A stretch of 64,000 bases of DNA from the NCBI RefSeq assembly GCF_001425045.1, contig NZ_LMDJ01000034.1:1-64000 (forward strand), written 5' to 3'. A model generated the notes under the pieces. It was not told the DNA's origin, searched no databases, and saw only the letters and a list, made by a program, of their open reading frames with translations. This document shows, in pieces, positions 7,478 to 14,948 of the stretch. The stretch's first letter is position 1. The number at the start of each line of letters is the position of its first letter. The translations under genes and the position numbers were made by a program. Source of the stretch: Massilia sp. Root351 (GTDB taxonomy: Bacteria; Pseudomonadota; Gammaproteobacteria; Burkholderiales; Burkholderiaceae_D).

Positions 7478-7621
7478 ATGTGGGTGTTGATGTTGGAAGC
7501 GTTTGTGGCGCTGTTCCTGCTGGTGTTCATCGTCTGGTGGACGTTGCCATCCAAGAAGAAGCCGGCCGCCAAGCCGCTGCCCGGTCCCGATGCAGGCGGC
7601 AAGGACGACAGCCAGGCTTGA
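7478..7621 (+). CDS. Single-pass membrane miniprotein (47 aa), hypothetical
   Basis: A 47-codon frame starts at ATG 7478, 6 bp after a GGGGGA ribosome-site-like run, and ends at TGA 7619-7621. The product is MWVLML followed by a strongly hydrophobic helix (about residues 5-22, rich in Val/Leu/Phe with a terminal VWWT). A Lys cluster (PSKKKP) and a short Pro/Ala/Gly tail follow. The helix-then-lysines order suggests N-out/C-in topology. It fills the gap between mltA and apaG, and no other frame explains it. I do not recognise a family. Confidence 0.6.
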   Translation: MWVLMLEAFVALFLLVFIVWWTLPSKKKPAAKPLPGPDAGGKDDSQA

Positions 7622-7629
7622 TTGGCCGC

Positions 7630-8004
7630 TTAGTGCAGCGTACGCGGCAGCGACAGCACGAATTCCGGGATCCTGGCTTCGAACTGGTGGCCGTCCTCGG
7701 CCACGCAGAAATACTCGCCGACCATGGAACCCTGCGGCGTGGCCAGCGCGGTGCCGCTGGTGTATTCGAACTGCTCGCCCGGCTGCAGCAGCGGCTGGTG
7801 GCCCACCACGCCCAGGCCGCGCACCTCTTCGGTATGGTTGTTGGCGTCGGTGATGACCCAGTGGCGCGAAATCAGCTGCGCGGCCACGGTGCCGGTGTTT
7901 TTGATCGTGATCGAATAAGTGAACACGAAGTTGGTGCGTTCAGGATCGGACTGCTCGGGCAGATACTGGGTTCTGACCGAAACAGTGAATTCATAAGTGG
8001 CCAT
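7630..8004 (-). CDS. apaG: ApaG protein (DUF525)
   Basis: This 124-residue protein forms the immunoglobulin-like ApaG/DUF525 fold. It has the characteristic stretches SRHWVITDA, VRGLGVVGHQPLL, GTALATPQGSMVGEY and the C-terminal IPEFVLSLPRTLH. The frame opens at a TTG at 8010, but the ATG at 8004 is a better start: AAGGA lies 6 bases before it, and the protein then begins MATYEF as in known ApaG proteins. In enterobacteria the gene is near apaH/ksgA; here it sits alone beside rpe, which is divergent. Biochemical role not firmly established for the family. Confidence 0.95.
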   Translation of the reverse strand: MATYEFTVSVRTQYLPEQSDPERTNFVFTYSITIKNTGTVAAQLISRHWVITDANNHTEEVRGLGVVGHQPLLQPGEQFEYTSGTALATPQGSMVGEYFCVAEDGHQFEARIPEFVLSLPRTLH

Positions 8005-8144
8005 CTGCAATCCTTAGTAATTCCTCAGTAGTTCTTCGTGCAAGCGTAACGAATTGTTATCGTCTATCTGACATTGCACCGCAAATCCGGCGCGGGCGCA
8101 AGGGTCAGCGTAAAATAGCGCATCTTTTTATCGCAGGCCCATCC

Positions 8145-8810
8145 ATGACTACCTTCCGTATCGCCCCGTCCATCCTGTCCGCCGACTTCGCCCGCCTGGG
8201 TGAGGAAGTGCGCAATGTCGTCACCGCCGGCGCCGACATCATCCACTTCGACGTGATGGACAACCACTACGTGCCCAACCTGACCATCGGCCCGCTGGTG
8301 TGCCAGGCCATCCGTCCGCATGTGGACGTGCCGATCGACGTGCACCTGATGGTCAAGCCGGTGGACCGCATCATTCCCGACTTCGCCAAGGCTGGCGCCA
8401 ACATCATCACCTTCCACCCGGAAGCGTCCGACCACATCGACCGCTCGCTGCAGCTGATCCGCGACCACGGCTGCAAGGCCGGCCTGGTGTTCAATCCGGC
8501 CACCCCGCTGAGCTACCTGGAGCACGTAATGGACAAGATCGACATGATCCTGATCATGTCGGTCAACCCCGGCTTCGGCGGCCAATCGTTCATTCCGCAG
8601 GCGCTCAAGAAGATCGCCGAAGCGCGCCGCATGATCGACGAGTCCGGCCGCGACATCCTGCTGGAAGTGGACGGCGGCATCAAGATCGACAACATCGCCG
8701 CCGCCGCCAAGGCCGGCGCCGACACCTTTGTCGCCGGTTCGGCCATCTTCGGCCAGCCGGACTATAAGGCAGTGATCGACGCCATGCGCGCACAGCTGGC
8801 GGGCGTGTAA
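8145..8810 (+). CDS. rpe: Ribulose-phosphate 3-epimerase
   Basis: This 221-residue TIM-barrel enzyme interconverts ribulose 5-phosphate and xylulose 5-phosphate in the pentose phosphate and Calvin cycles. Metal and catalytic residues are in place: Ser10 in APSILSADF, His34 and Asp36 in HFDVMD, His67 in DVHLMV, Asp176 in EVDGGI, and the phosphate-binding NPGFGGQ loop (141-147). The length is standard. The stop codon overlaps the gph start by one base (TAATG), so the two are translationally coupled. The pair lies upstream of the trp genes and may supply read-through transcription to the attenuator. Confidence 0.98.
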   Translation: MTTFRIAPSILSADFARLGEEVRNVVTAGADIIHFDVMDNHYVPNLTIGPLVCQAIRPHVDVPIDVHLMVKPVDRIIPDFAKAGANIITFHPEASDHIDRSLQLIRDHGCKAGLVFNPATPLSYLEHVMDKIDMILIMSVNPGFGGQSFIPQALKKIAEARRMIDESGRDILLEVDGGIKIDNIAAAAKAGADTFVAGSAIFGQPDYKAVIDAMRAQLAGV

Positions 8811-9520
8811 TGACGACGGCGGCCCCTGCACCATTGCGCGGCGTACGGGCCGCCATCATCGACCTGGACGGCACCATGCTGCACACCATGCCGGACTTCC
8901 ATGTCGCCATCAACCGCATGCTGGCCGACATCGGCATGGCGCCGCTGGCCGTCGAACGGATCGAGCGGATGGTGGGCAAAGGCTCGGAACACCTGATCCG
9001 CCTGGTGCTGGGCGTGTTTTTCGACGCCGCCGGCGTGGCGCAGCGCTTCCCGGCCGCCATGGCAGCCTACCAGCGCCACTACCTGGACATCAACGGCGAG
9101 CACAGCGCGCTGTATCCGGACGTGGCCGCCGGACTGGACGCGCTCAAGGCCAGCGGCCTGCGCCTGGCCTGCGTGACCAACAAGCCGATCGCCTTCGCCA
9201 GGCCGCTGCTGGAGCAGAAAGGCCTGGCCGGCTATTTCGAGGTGGTCTACGGCGGCGATTCGCTGCCGCAGAAGAAGCCGCATCCCATGCCGCTGCTGCA
9301 GGTGTGCAGCGATTTTTCGCTGGCGCCGGCCCAGGTGGTGGCCATCGGCGACTCGTCGAACGACGCGCAGGCGGCGCGCGCGGCCGGCTGCCCGGTCCTG
9401 ACAGTGCCGTACGGCTACAATCACGGCGAGTCTATACACGACACAGATTCCGATGGTATAGTTGACACGCTGCTACACGCGGCCGACTTGATACGCTTGC
9501 ACAACCAGATAGCAAACTGA
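8810..9520 (+). CDS. gph: Phosphoglycolate phosphatase (HAD superfamily)
   Basis: This 236-residue protein dephosphorylates 2-phosphoglycolate arising from DNA 3'-end repair or oxygenase reactions. HAD motifs are present in order: DLDGT (nucleophile Asp18, acid Asp20), VTNK (motif II), KKPHP (motif III) and GDSSND (motif IV), with an alpha-helical cap between motifs I and II. The start overlaps the rpe stop. The order rpe-gph-trpE is common in betaproteobacteria. The stop codon lies 13 bp before the trpL leader-peptide start. Confidence 0.95.
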   Translation: MTTAAPAPLRGVRAAIIDLDGTMLHTMPDFHVAINRMLADIGMAPLAVERIERMVGKGSEHLIRLVLGVFFDAAGVAQRFPAAMAAYQRHYLDINGEHSALYPDVAAGLDALKASGLRLACVTNKPIAFARPLLEQKGLAGYFEVVYGGDSLPQKKPHPMPLLQVCSDFSLAPAQVVAIGDSSNDAQAARAAGCPVLTVPYGYNHGESIHDTDSDGIVDTLLHAADLIRLHNQIAN

Positions 9521-9533
9521 TCCTAAACACAGC

Positions 9534-9620
9534 ATGTTTCTCAACAAAAGACACAATGTCACGCACCAGGGCTCGATTGAGGCCTGGCTATGGCGACGCT
9601 GGCAATCCTGGGCTAACTGA
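9534..9620 (+). CDS. trpL: trp operon leader peptide (28 aa)
   Basis: A 28-codon frame starts at ATG 9534 and stops at TGA 9618-9620. Its last third reads AWLWRRWQSWAN, with four tryptophans in nine residues, a strong over-representation. It is followed 13 bases later by an intrinsic terminator (9634-9669) and then trpE. This is the layout of ribosome-mediated attenuation: stalling at the Trp codons when charged tRNA-Trp is scarce would prevent terminator formation. The gene is recognised by this context, not by sequence homology. Confidence 0.85.
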   Translation: MFLNKRHNVTHQGSIEAWLWRRWQSWAN

Positions 9621-9633
9621 CCCGCGCTGATTG

Positions 9634-9669
9634 CTGTCGCCCGCATTTTCGTGCGCCGACAGGTTTTTT
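9634..9669 (+). terminator. trp attenuator (intrinsic terminator upstream of trpE)
   Basis: CTGTCG (9634-9639) pairs with CGACAG (9657-9662). An inner CGCA/TGCG stem extends the hairpin, and a run of six T (9664-9669) follows. It lies between the trpL stop and the trpE start, so it would end transcription prematurely when tryptophan is plentiful. Confidence 0.85.
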
Positions 9670-9721
9670 GAACTACTCCCGCCCGAACTCCACCTATCGC
9701 TTTGGGCGGCATGGAGAGAAC

Positions 9722-11218
9722 ATGACCGAACTCGAATTCAAATCGCTGGCCACGCAAGGCTACAACCGTATCCCCCTGATCGCGGAAGCCTTCGCCGATC
9801 TGGAAACCCCGCTGACGCTGTACCTGAAGCTGGCGCAGACCCAGAACCACGGCAAGAACACCTTCCTGCTCGAATCGGTGGTGGGCGGCGAGCGCTTCGG
9901 CCGCTACTCCTTCATCGGCCTGCCCGCGACCACCCTGCTGCGCACGCACGGCAACCTCACCGAAATCGTCAAGAACGGCGCCGTCATCGAAACGCACGAA
10001 GGCAATCCGCTCGACTTCATCGAACAGTTCCAGTCCCGCTTCAAGGTGGCGCTGCGCCCCGGCATGCCGCGCTTCTGCGGCGGCCTGGCCGGCTACTTCG
10101 GCTACGACACGGTGCGCCACATCGAGAAAAAGCTGGCCGGCGGCGCGCCCAGGGATGATCTGAACCTGCCGGACATCCAGCTGATGGTGACCGAAGAGCT
10201 GGCGGTGATCGACAATATCTCCGGCAAGCTGTACCTGATCGTCTACGCCGACACCACCCAGCCCGAATCGTATTCGAAAGCGCGCCAGCGCCTGAAAGAC
10301 CTGCGCGCCCTGCTGCGCCGCGGCGTGGACGCGCCGGTGACGAGCGCCTCGGTGCGCACCGAAACCATCCGCGACTTCGACAAGGAAGACTACCTGAAGG
10401 CGGTGGCCCGCGCCCACGAGTACGTGATGGCCGGCGACCTGATGCAGGTGCAGATCGGCCAGCGCCTGCGCAAGCCCTACGTGGATTCGCCGCTGACGCT
10501 GTACCGCGCGCTGCGTTCGCTGAACCCGTCGCCGTATATGTATTTCTACAATTTCGGCGACATGCAGATCGTCGGCGCCTCGCCCGAGATCCTGGTGCGC
10601 AACGAGACCGCGGCGGACGGCCAGAAGAAGGTCACGCTGCGCCCCATCGCCGGCACCCGCCCGCGCGGCGGCACGCCGGAACGCGACGCCGAGCTGGCCA
10701 GGGAACTGCTGGCCGACCCGAAAGAGATCGCCGAGCACGTGATGCTGATCGACCTGGCGCGCAACGACCTGGGCCGCATCTCCGACATCGGCACCGTCAA
10801 GGTCACCGACCGCATGGTGATCGAGAAGTACTCGCACGTGCAGCACATCGTCTCCAACGTGGAAGGCACGCTGAAGCAAGGCATGTCCAACCTGGACGTG
10901 CTGCGCGCCACCTTCCCGGCCGGCACCTTGACCGGTGCGCCGAAAGTGCGTGCCATGGAAGTGATCGACGAGCTGGAAATCACCAAGCGCGGTATCTACG
11001 GCGGCGCCTGCGGCTACCTGTCCTTCGGCGGCGAAATGGACGTGGCGATCGCCATCCGCACCGGCGTGATCAAGGACGGCATGCTGTACGTGCAGGCGGC
11101 AGCCGGCATCGTGGCCGACTCGGTACCGGAAATGGAATGGCAGGAAACTGAAAACAAGGCGCGCGCCGTACTGCGCGCCGCCGAACAAGTGCAAGATGGC
11201 CTGGATGGGGAGTTCTGA
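9722..11218 (+). CDS. trpE: Anthranilate synthase component I
   Basis: This 498-residue enzyme makes anthranilate from chorismate and ammonia, the first step of tryptophan synthesis, with TrpG as glutaminase partner. The N-terminal part has the LLES...RYSFIG elements that form the tryptophan feedback site. The C-terminal chorismate-binding domain contains PIAGTRPRGGTPERD, LIDLARNDLGRIS and the GGACGYLSFGG segment. The frame is open back to a TTG at 9668, but that codon lies in the attenuator T-run; ATG 9722 with GGAGAGA before it is the start. It is controlled by the trpL attenuator and followed one base after its stop by trpG. Confidence 0.98.
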   Translation: MTELEFKSLATQGYNRIPLIAEAFADLETPLTLYLKLAQTQNHGKNTFLLESVVGGERFGRYSFIGLPATTLLRTHGNLTEIVKNGAVIETHEGNPLDFIEQFQSRFKVALRPGMPRFCGGLAGYFGYDTVRHIEKKLAGGAPRDDLNLPDIQLMVTEELAVIDNISGKLYLIVYADTTQPESYSKARQRLKDLRALLRRGVDAPVTSASVRTETIRDFDKEDYLKAVARAHEYVMAGDLMQVQIGQRLRKPYVDSPLTLYRALRSLNPSPYMYFYNFGDMQIVGASPEILVRNETAADGQKKVTLRPIAGTRPRGGTPERDAELARELLADPKEIAEHVMLIDLARNDLGRISDIGTVKVTDRMVIEKYSHVQHIVSNVEGTLKQGMSNLDVLRATFPAGTLTGAPKVRAMEVIDELEITKRGIYGGACGYLSFGGEMDVAIAIRTGVIKDGMLYVQAAAGIVADSVPEMEWQETENKARAVLRAAEQVQDGLDGEF

Positions 11219-11219
11219 G

Positions 11220-11783
11220 ATGCTGCTGATGATCGACAACTACGACTCCTTCACCTACAACATCGTGCAGTATTTCGGCGAGCTGGGCGAGGATGTGCGC
11301 ACCTTCCGCAACGACGAAATCACGATCGCTGAAATCGAAGCGATGGACCCGGACCGCATCTGCATTTCGCCCGGTCCGAAAGACCCTGCGCAGGCGGGCA
11401 TTTCCATCGACGTGCTGAAGCACTTCGCGGGCAAGAAGCCTATCCTCGGCGTGTGCCTGGGCCACCAGGCCATCGGCGAAGCGTTCGGCGGCAAGGTGAT
11501 CCGCGCCAAGCAGGTCATGCATGGCAAAACTTCCGTTATCGCGCATACCGGCGTGGGCGTCTTCAAGGACCTGCCCAGCCCCTTCACCGTGATCCGCTAC
11601 CACTCGCTGGCAATCGAACGCGCCTCGCTGCCGTCCTGCCTGGAAGTGACGGCATGGACCGACGACGGCGAGATCATGGGCGTGCGCCACAAGGAATACG
11701 ACATCGAGGGCGTGCAGTTCCACCCCGAGTCCATCCTGTCGGAACACGGCCACGCGCTGCTGAAGAACTTCCTGGAACGCTGA
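11220..11783 (+). CDS. trpG: Anthranilate synthase component II (glutamine amidotransferase)
   Basis: This 187-residue class I glutaminase feeds ammonia to TrpE. It has the nucleophile in GVCLGHQ (Cys79), and the His-Glu pair in VQFHPES near the C-terminus. The PGPKDPAQAG segment is typical of TrpG/PabA. The start is taken at ATG 11220, one base after the trpE stop, with GGGGAG about 11 bases upstream inside trpE; a 24-base in-frame extension exists but is less plausible. It probably also serves folate synthesis if no separate PabA exists, which cannot be judged here. Confidence 0.97.
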   Translation: MLLMIDNYDSFTYNIVQYFGELGEDVRTFRNDEITIAEIEAMDPDRICISPGPKDPAQAGISIDVLKHFAGKKPILGVCLGHQAIGEAFGGKVIRAKQVMHGKTSVIAHTGVGVFKDLPSPFTVIRYHSLAIERASLPSCLEVTAWTDDGEIMGVRHKEYDIEGVQFHPESILSEHGHALLKNFLER

Positions 11784-11866
11784 CCGGGCCGGCGCGCCAG
11801 CGCGCGCCGACACAACCCTGGCCCGAAATCCGTCCCGAGCTCAATACGAATTGAAGAGGAAACGCC

Positions 11867-12925
11867 ATGCCTACGTCTAAAAATACGCACCAGATTACCC
11901 CGCAGGAAGCGCTGCTGCGCTGCATCGAGCACCGCGAGATCTTCCACGACGAAATGCTGCACCTGTTCCGCCAGATCATGTCCGGCGAAATGTCGCCCGT
12001 GATGGTCGCGGCCCTGACCATGGGCCTGCGCGTGAAGAAGGAAACCATCGGCGAAATCGCCGCCGCCGCGCAGGTGATGCGCGAGTTCTCCACCAAGGTG
12101 CCGATGGCCGACACCACCAACCTGCTCGACATCGTCGGCACCGGCGGCGACGGCGCGCACACCTTCAACATCTCCACCACCGCCATGTTCGTGGCGGCGG
12201 CGGCCGGCGCGCGCGTGGCCAAGCACGGCGGGCGCAGCGTGTCGTCCTCGTCCGGCTCGGCCGACGTGATCGAATCGCTGGGCGCCAACATCAACCTGAA
12301 GCCGGAGCAGATCGCGCAGTCCATCGCGCAGACCGGCATCGGCTTCATGTTCGCGCCCAACCACCACGCCGCCATGAAGCACGTGGCGCCGGTGCGCCGC
12401 GAACTGGGCGTGCGCTCGATCTTCAACATCCTGGGCCCGCTGACCAATCCGGCCGGCGCGCCGAATATCCTGATGGGCGTGTTCCACCAGGATCTGGTGG
12501 GTATCCAGGTGCGCGTGCTGCAACGCCTGGGCGCCCAGCATGCGGTGGTGGTGTACGGCAAGGACAATATGGATGAAGTGTCGCTGGGCGCCTCCACCAT
12601 GGTGGGCGAACTGGTGAACGGCGAAATCCGCGAATACGAAATCCACCCGGAAGACTTCGGCATGCAGATGATCGCCAGCCGCAACCTGAAAGTGGCCGAC
12701 GCCACCGAATCGAAGGCCAGGATGATGGAAGCGCTGCGCGGCGAAGCCGGCGCGGCCTACGACATCGTGGCCCTGAACGCCGGCACGGCGCTGTACGCGG
12801 CCGGCGTGGCCTCGTCCATCGAGGACGGGCTGGCCAAGGCGCGCGCCGCCATCGCCTCCGGCGCGGCGCTGGCCAAGGTGGAGCAGTTCGTGTCGGTGAC
12901 GCAGCAGCTCGGCGCGGCCAATTAA
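11867..12925 (+). CDS. trpD: Anthranilate phosphoribosyltransferase
   Basis: This 352-residue enzyme joins anthranilate to PRPP. The PRPP-binding loop GTGGDGAHTFNIST (about residues 86-99) and the KHGGRSVSSSSGSAD segment (about 121-135) are present; many homologues read KHGNR at this point, so Gly replaces Asn here. A GAGGAA ribosome site precedes the ATG. An 83-bp GC-rich gap separates it from trpG. The ribosome site of the following LysE-type gene (AAGGAG) abuts its stop codon, which points to co-translation. Confidence 0.97.
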   Translation: MPTSKNTHQITPQEALLRCIEHREIFHDEMLHLFRQIMSGEMSPVMVAALTMGLRVKKETIGEIAAAAQVMREFSTKVPMADTTNLLDIVGTGGDGAHTFNISTTAMFVAAAAGARVAKHGGRSVSSSSGSADVIESLGANINLKPEQIAQSIAQTGIGFMFAPNHHAAMKHVAPVRRELGVRSIFNILGPLTNPAGAPNILMGVFHQDLVGIQVRVLQRLGAQHAVVVYGKDNMDEVSLGASTMVGELVNGEIREYEIHPEDFGMQMIASRNLKVADATESKARMMEALRGEAGAAYDIVALNAGTALYAAGVASSIEDGLAKARAAIASGAALAKVEQFVSVTQQLGAAN

Positions 12926-12935
12926 GGAGCCCGCC

Positions 12936-13586
12936 ATGTTCGGCATTCACGACCTGACGCTCTTTATCATCTCCGGCCTGCTGCTCAACATCATGCCGGG
13001 GCCGGATTCCCTGCTCATCATGGCGCGCAGCGCCACCCAGGGCTGGCGCGCCGGCTGCGCCGCCGCGCTGGGCATTGGCGCCGGCACGATGGTGCACGTC
13101 ACCGCCGCCGCCGTCGGCCTGTCGGCGCTGCTGTCCACTTCCGCCATGGCGTTCGGCGTGGTGAAGTGGGTGGGCGCGGCCTACATCGTGTACGTCGGCA
13201 TCGGCATGCTGCGCGCCAGGCTGAAGACCGGCGACGGCGGCCCGCCGGGCGCGCAGACGGCGGCGCCGCCCGCCGCCTCCTACCGCAAGATCTTCGCGCA
13301 GGGATTCCTGACCAATGTGCTGAACCCGAAGGTTGCGCTGTTCTTCCTGGCCTTCGTGCCGCAATTCATCTCGGCCAATACGCCCAACAAGGCGCTGGCT
13401 TTCCTGATCCTGGGCTGCATCTTCAACTTCAACGGCATGTTGTGGTGCAACGGGCTGGCGGTGTTTACCGCCTTCGCCAGCGCGCGCCTGAAAGTCAAAC
13501 CGCTGGTGGCGCTGTGGCTGAACCGCATTACAGGCGGCCTGTTCCTGGCACTCGGCGCGCGCCTGGCGCTGTCCGAACAACATTGA
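12936..13586 (+). CDS. LysE/RhtB-family amino-acid exporter inside the trp operon
   Basis: This 216-residue inner-membrane protein has about six hydrophobic segments and the family hallmarks near the N-terminus (NIMPGPDSLLIMARSATQGWRAG) and FAQGFLTNVLNPKVALFFLAFVPQF. LysE/RhtB proteins export amino acids or derivatives. It sits between trpD and trpC with 10-bp gaps on both sides and an AAGGAG ribosome site overlapping the trpD stop, so it must be co-transcribed with the trp genes. Export of tryptophan or an aromatic intermediate is an inference from position; no substrate determinant can be read. Confidence 0.9.
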   Translation: MFGIHDLTLFIISGLLLNIMPGPDSLLIMARSATQGWRAGCAAALGIGAGTMVHVTAAAVGLSALLSTSAMAFGVVKWVGAAYIVYVGIGMLRARLKTGDGGPPGAQTAAPPAASYRKIFAQGFLTNVLNPKVALFFLAFVPQFISANTPNKALAFLILGCIFNFNGMLWCNGLAVFTAFASARLKVKPLVALWLNRITGGLFLALGARLALSEQH

Positions 13587-13596
13587 AAGCACGACC

Positions 13597-14397
13597 ATGT
13601 CCGACATCCTGAACAAGATCCTGGCCACCAAGGCCGATGAAGTGGCGGCAGCCAAGAAGCACCGCAGCCTGGCCAGCGTGCGCGCCGAAGCGGAAGGCGA
13701 CGCCGAACTGCGCGCCAACTTGCGCGGCTTCGAAGCCAGCCTGCGCAGCCATATCGCGGCCGGCAACGCCGCCGTGATCGCCGAAGTGAAAAAGGCGTCG
13801 CCGTCCAAAGGCGTGCTGCGCGCCGACTTCCGCCCGGCCGAGATCGCCGAAAGCTACACCAGGCACGGCGCCGCCTGCCTGTCGGTGCTGACCGACGTGC
13901 ACTACTTCCAGGGCGCCGACGAGTACCTGAAACAGGCCCGCGCCGCCTGCGACATCCCGGTGCTGCGCAAGGACTTCATGATCGACATGTACCAGATCTA
14001 TGAAGCGCGCGCGATGGGCGCCGACTGCATCCTGCTGATCGTGTCCGCCCTGGACCACGGCCTGATGGCCGAGATGGAGGCCTGCGCCCACGAACTGGGC
14101 ATGGGGGTGCTGATCGAGTCGCACGACGGCGACGAACTGAGCGCCGCGCTGAAGCTGAAAAGCAATCTGATCGGCATCAACAACCGCAATCTGCGCACCT
14201 TCGAAACCTCGCTGGACACCACGCTGGACCTGCTCGCCCGCATCCCAGCAGAGCGCCTGGTGATCACGGAATCGGGTATCCTCAACAGTGACGATGTGCA
14301 GCGCATGCGCGACGCGAACGTCCACAGTTTCCTGGTGGGCGAAGCCTTCATGCGCGCGCCGGATCCAGGCGCGGAACTGCGCCGCCTGTTCAGCTAG
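13597..14397 (+). CDS. trpC: Indole-3-glycerol phosphate synthase
   Basis: This 266-residue TIM-barrel enzyme converts carboxyphenylaminodeoxyribulose phosphate to indole-3-glycerol phosphate. Key elements are present: EVKKASPSKG, DVHYFQG, LRKDFMID, IGINNRNL, ITESGI and VGEAFMRAPDPG. It is monofunctional, with no fused TrpF domain. It follows the LysE-type gene by 10 bp. trpF, trpB and trpA are not in the window, so the pathway genes are split. Confidence 0.98.
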   Translation: MSDILNKILATKADEVAAAKKHRSLASVRAEAEGDAELRANLRGFEASLRSHIAAGNAAVIAEVKKASPSKGVLRADFRPAEIAESYTRHGAACLSVLTDVHYFQGADEYLKQARAACDIPVLRKDFMIDMYQIYEARAMGADCILLIVSALDHGLMAEMEACAHELGMGVLIESHDGDELSAALKLKSNLIGINNRNLRTFETSLDTTLDLLARIPAERLVITESGILNSDDVQRMRDANVHSFLVGEAFMRAPDPGAELRRLFS

Positions 14398-14430
14398 CTT
14401 GTTGCGCTCATCTTTACCGGGAGGCCCGCC

Positions 14431-14943
14431 ATGGGCAAGTTACAGCACTCCGCCGCAGTGGCCCTCGCGGCGCTGCTGTGCGCTTCCCTTCTGGCCTCCT
14501 GCGGCAAGGAACCGCCGCGCCGCGAAGCGGCGCCCCGGCCCGCCGAGATCCCCCGCACGCCGCTGCCATCCGAGCAAGTACCGGTGCCGCCGCTGCCTGC
14601 TCCCATCCACAACCTGGACGACTACAAGCGCGCGCTGGCCGCCAAAATCCTGGCCGCCACGCCCGACTCGGCCTTCAGCGGGGCGCTACCGCCGCTACTG
14701 ACCTCCATTGTGGTGCTGGAAGCGAAGATCGGGCGCGACGGCGACATCGTCAGCCTGCGCGTGGCGCGCTCGCGCGACCAGAAGGCCAGCGGCCTGGCGC
14801 TGGCGGCCATGCGTGCGGCGGCGCCTTTCCCCAAGCCGGGCAAGCTGATGGCCGGGCATCACAAGACCTTCGATGTTTCCGAGACCTTTTTGTTCAACAA
14901 GGAATACCGCTTCCAGATCCGCACGCTGGCGCCGGTGCAGTGA
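14431..14943 (+). CDS. Lipoprotein with a TonB-C-terminal-like domain
   Basis: This 170-residue protein has a lipoprotein signal with lipobox LLASC (Cys24). A Pro/Arg/Glu-rich spacer (about 26-60, several PPL/PLP steps) follows. The C-terminal half has the TonB_C-type pattern: a hydrophobic strand, GRDGDIVSLRV, SGLALAAMRAAAPFPKPG, then a final beta strand pair. True TonB needs an inner-membrane anchor. The residue after Cys is Gly, which favours outer-membrane sorting, so this is probably not an energy transducer. GGGAGG precedes the ATG. It lies 33 bp after trpC and may be read from the trp operon. Function unknown. Confidence 0.7.
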   Translation: MGKLQHSAAVALAALLCASLLASCGKEPPRREAAPRPAEIPRTPLPSEQVPVPPLPAPIHNLDDYKRALAAKILAATPDSAFSGALPPLLTSIVVLEAKIGRDGDIVSLRVARSRDQKASGLALAAMRAAAPFPKPGKLMAGHHKTFDVSETFLFNKEYRFQIRTLAPVQ

Positions 14944-14948
14944 CGCCA

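Noticed and set aside
9668..9721. TTG start for trpE at 9668
   Set aside because: The codon lies in the T-run of the trp attenuator, where transcription ends or has just been read through. ATG 9722 has a proper ribosome site.
11784..11866. GC palindrome in the trpG-trpD gap as a second attenuator
   Set aside because: The palindrome is pure GC sequence without a T-run, and there is no second leader peptide.
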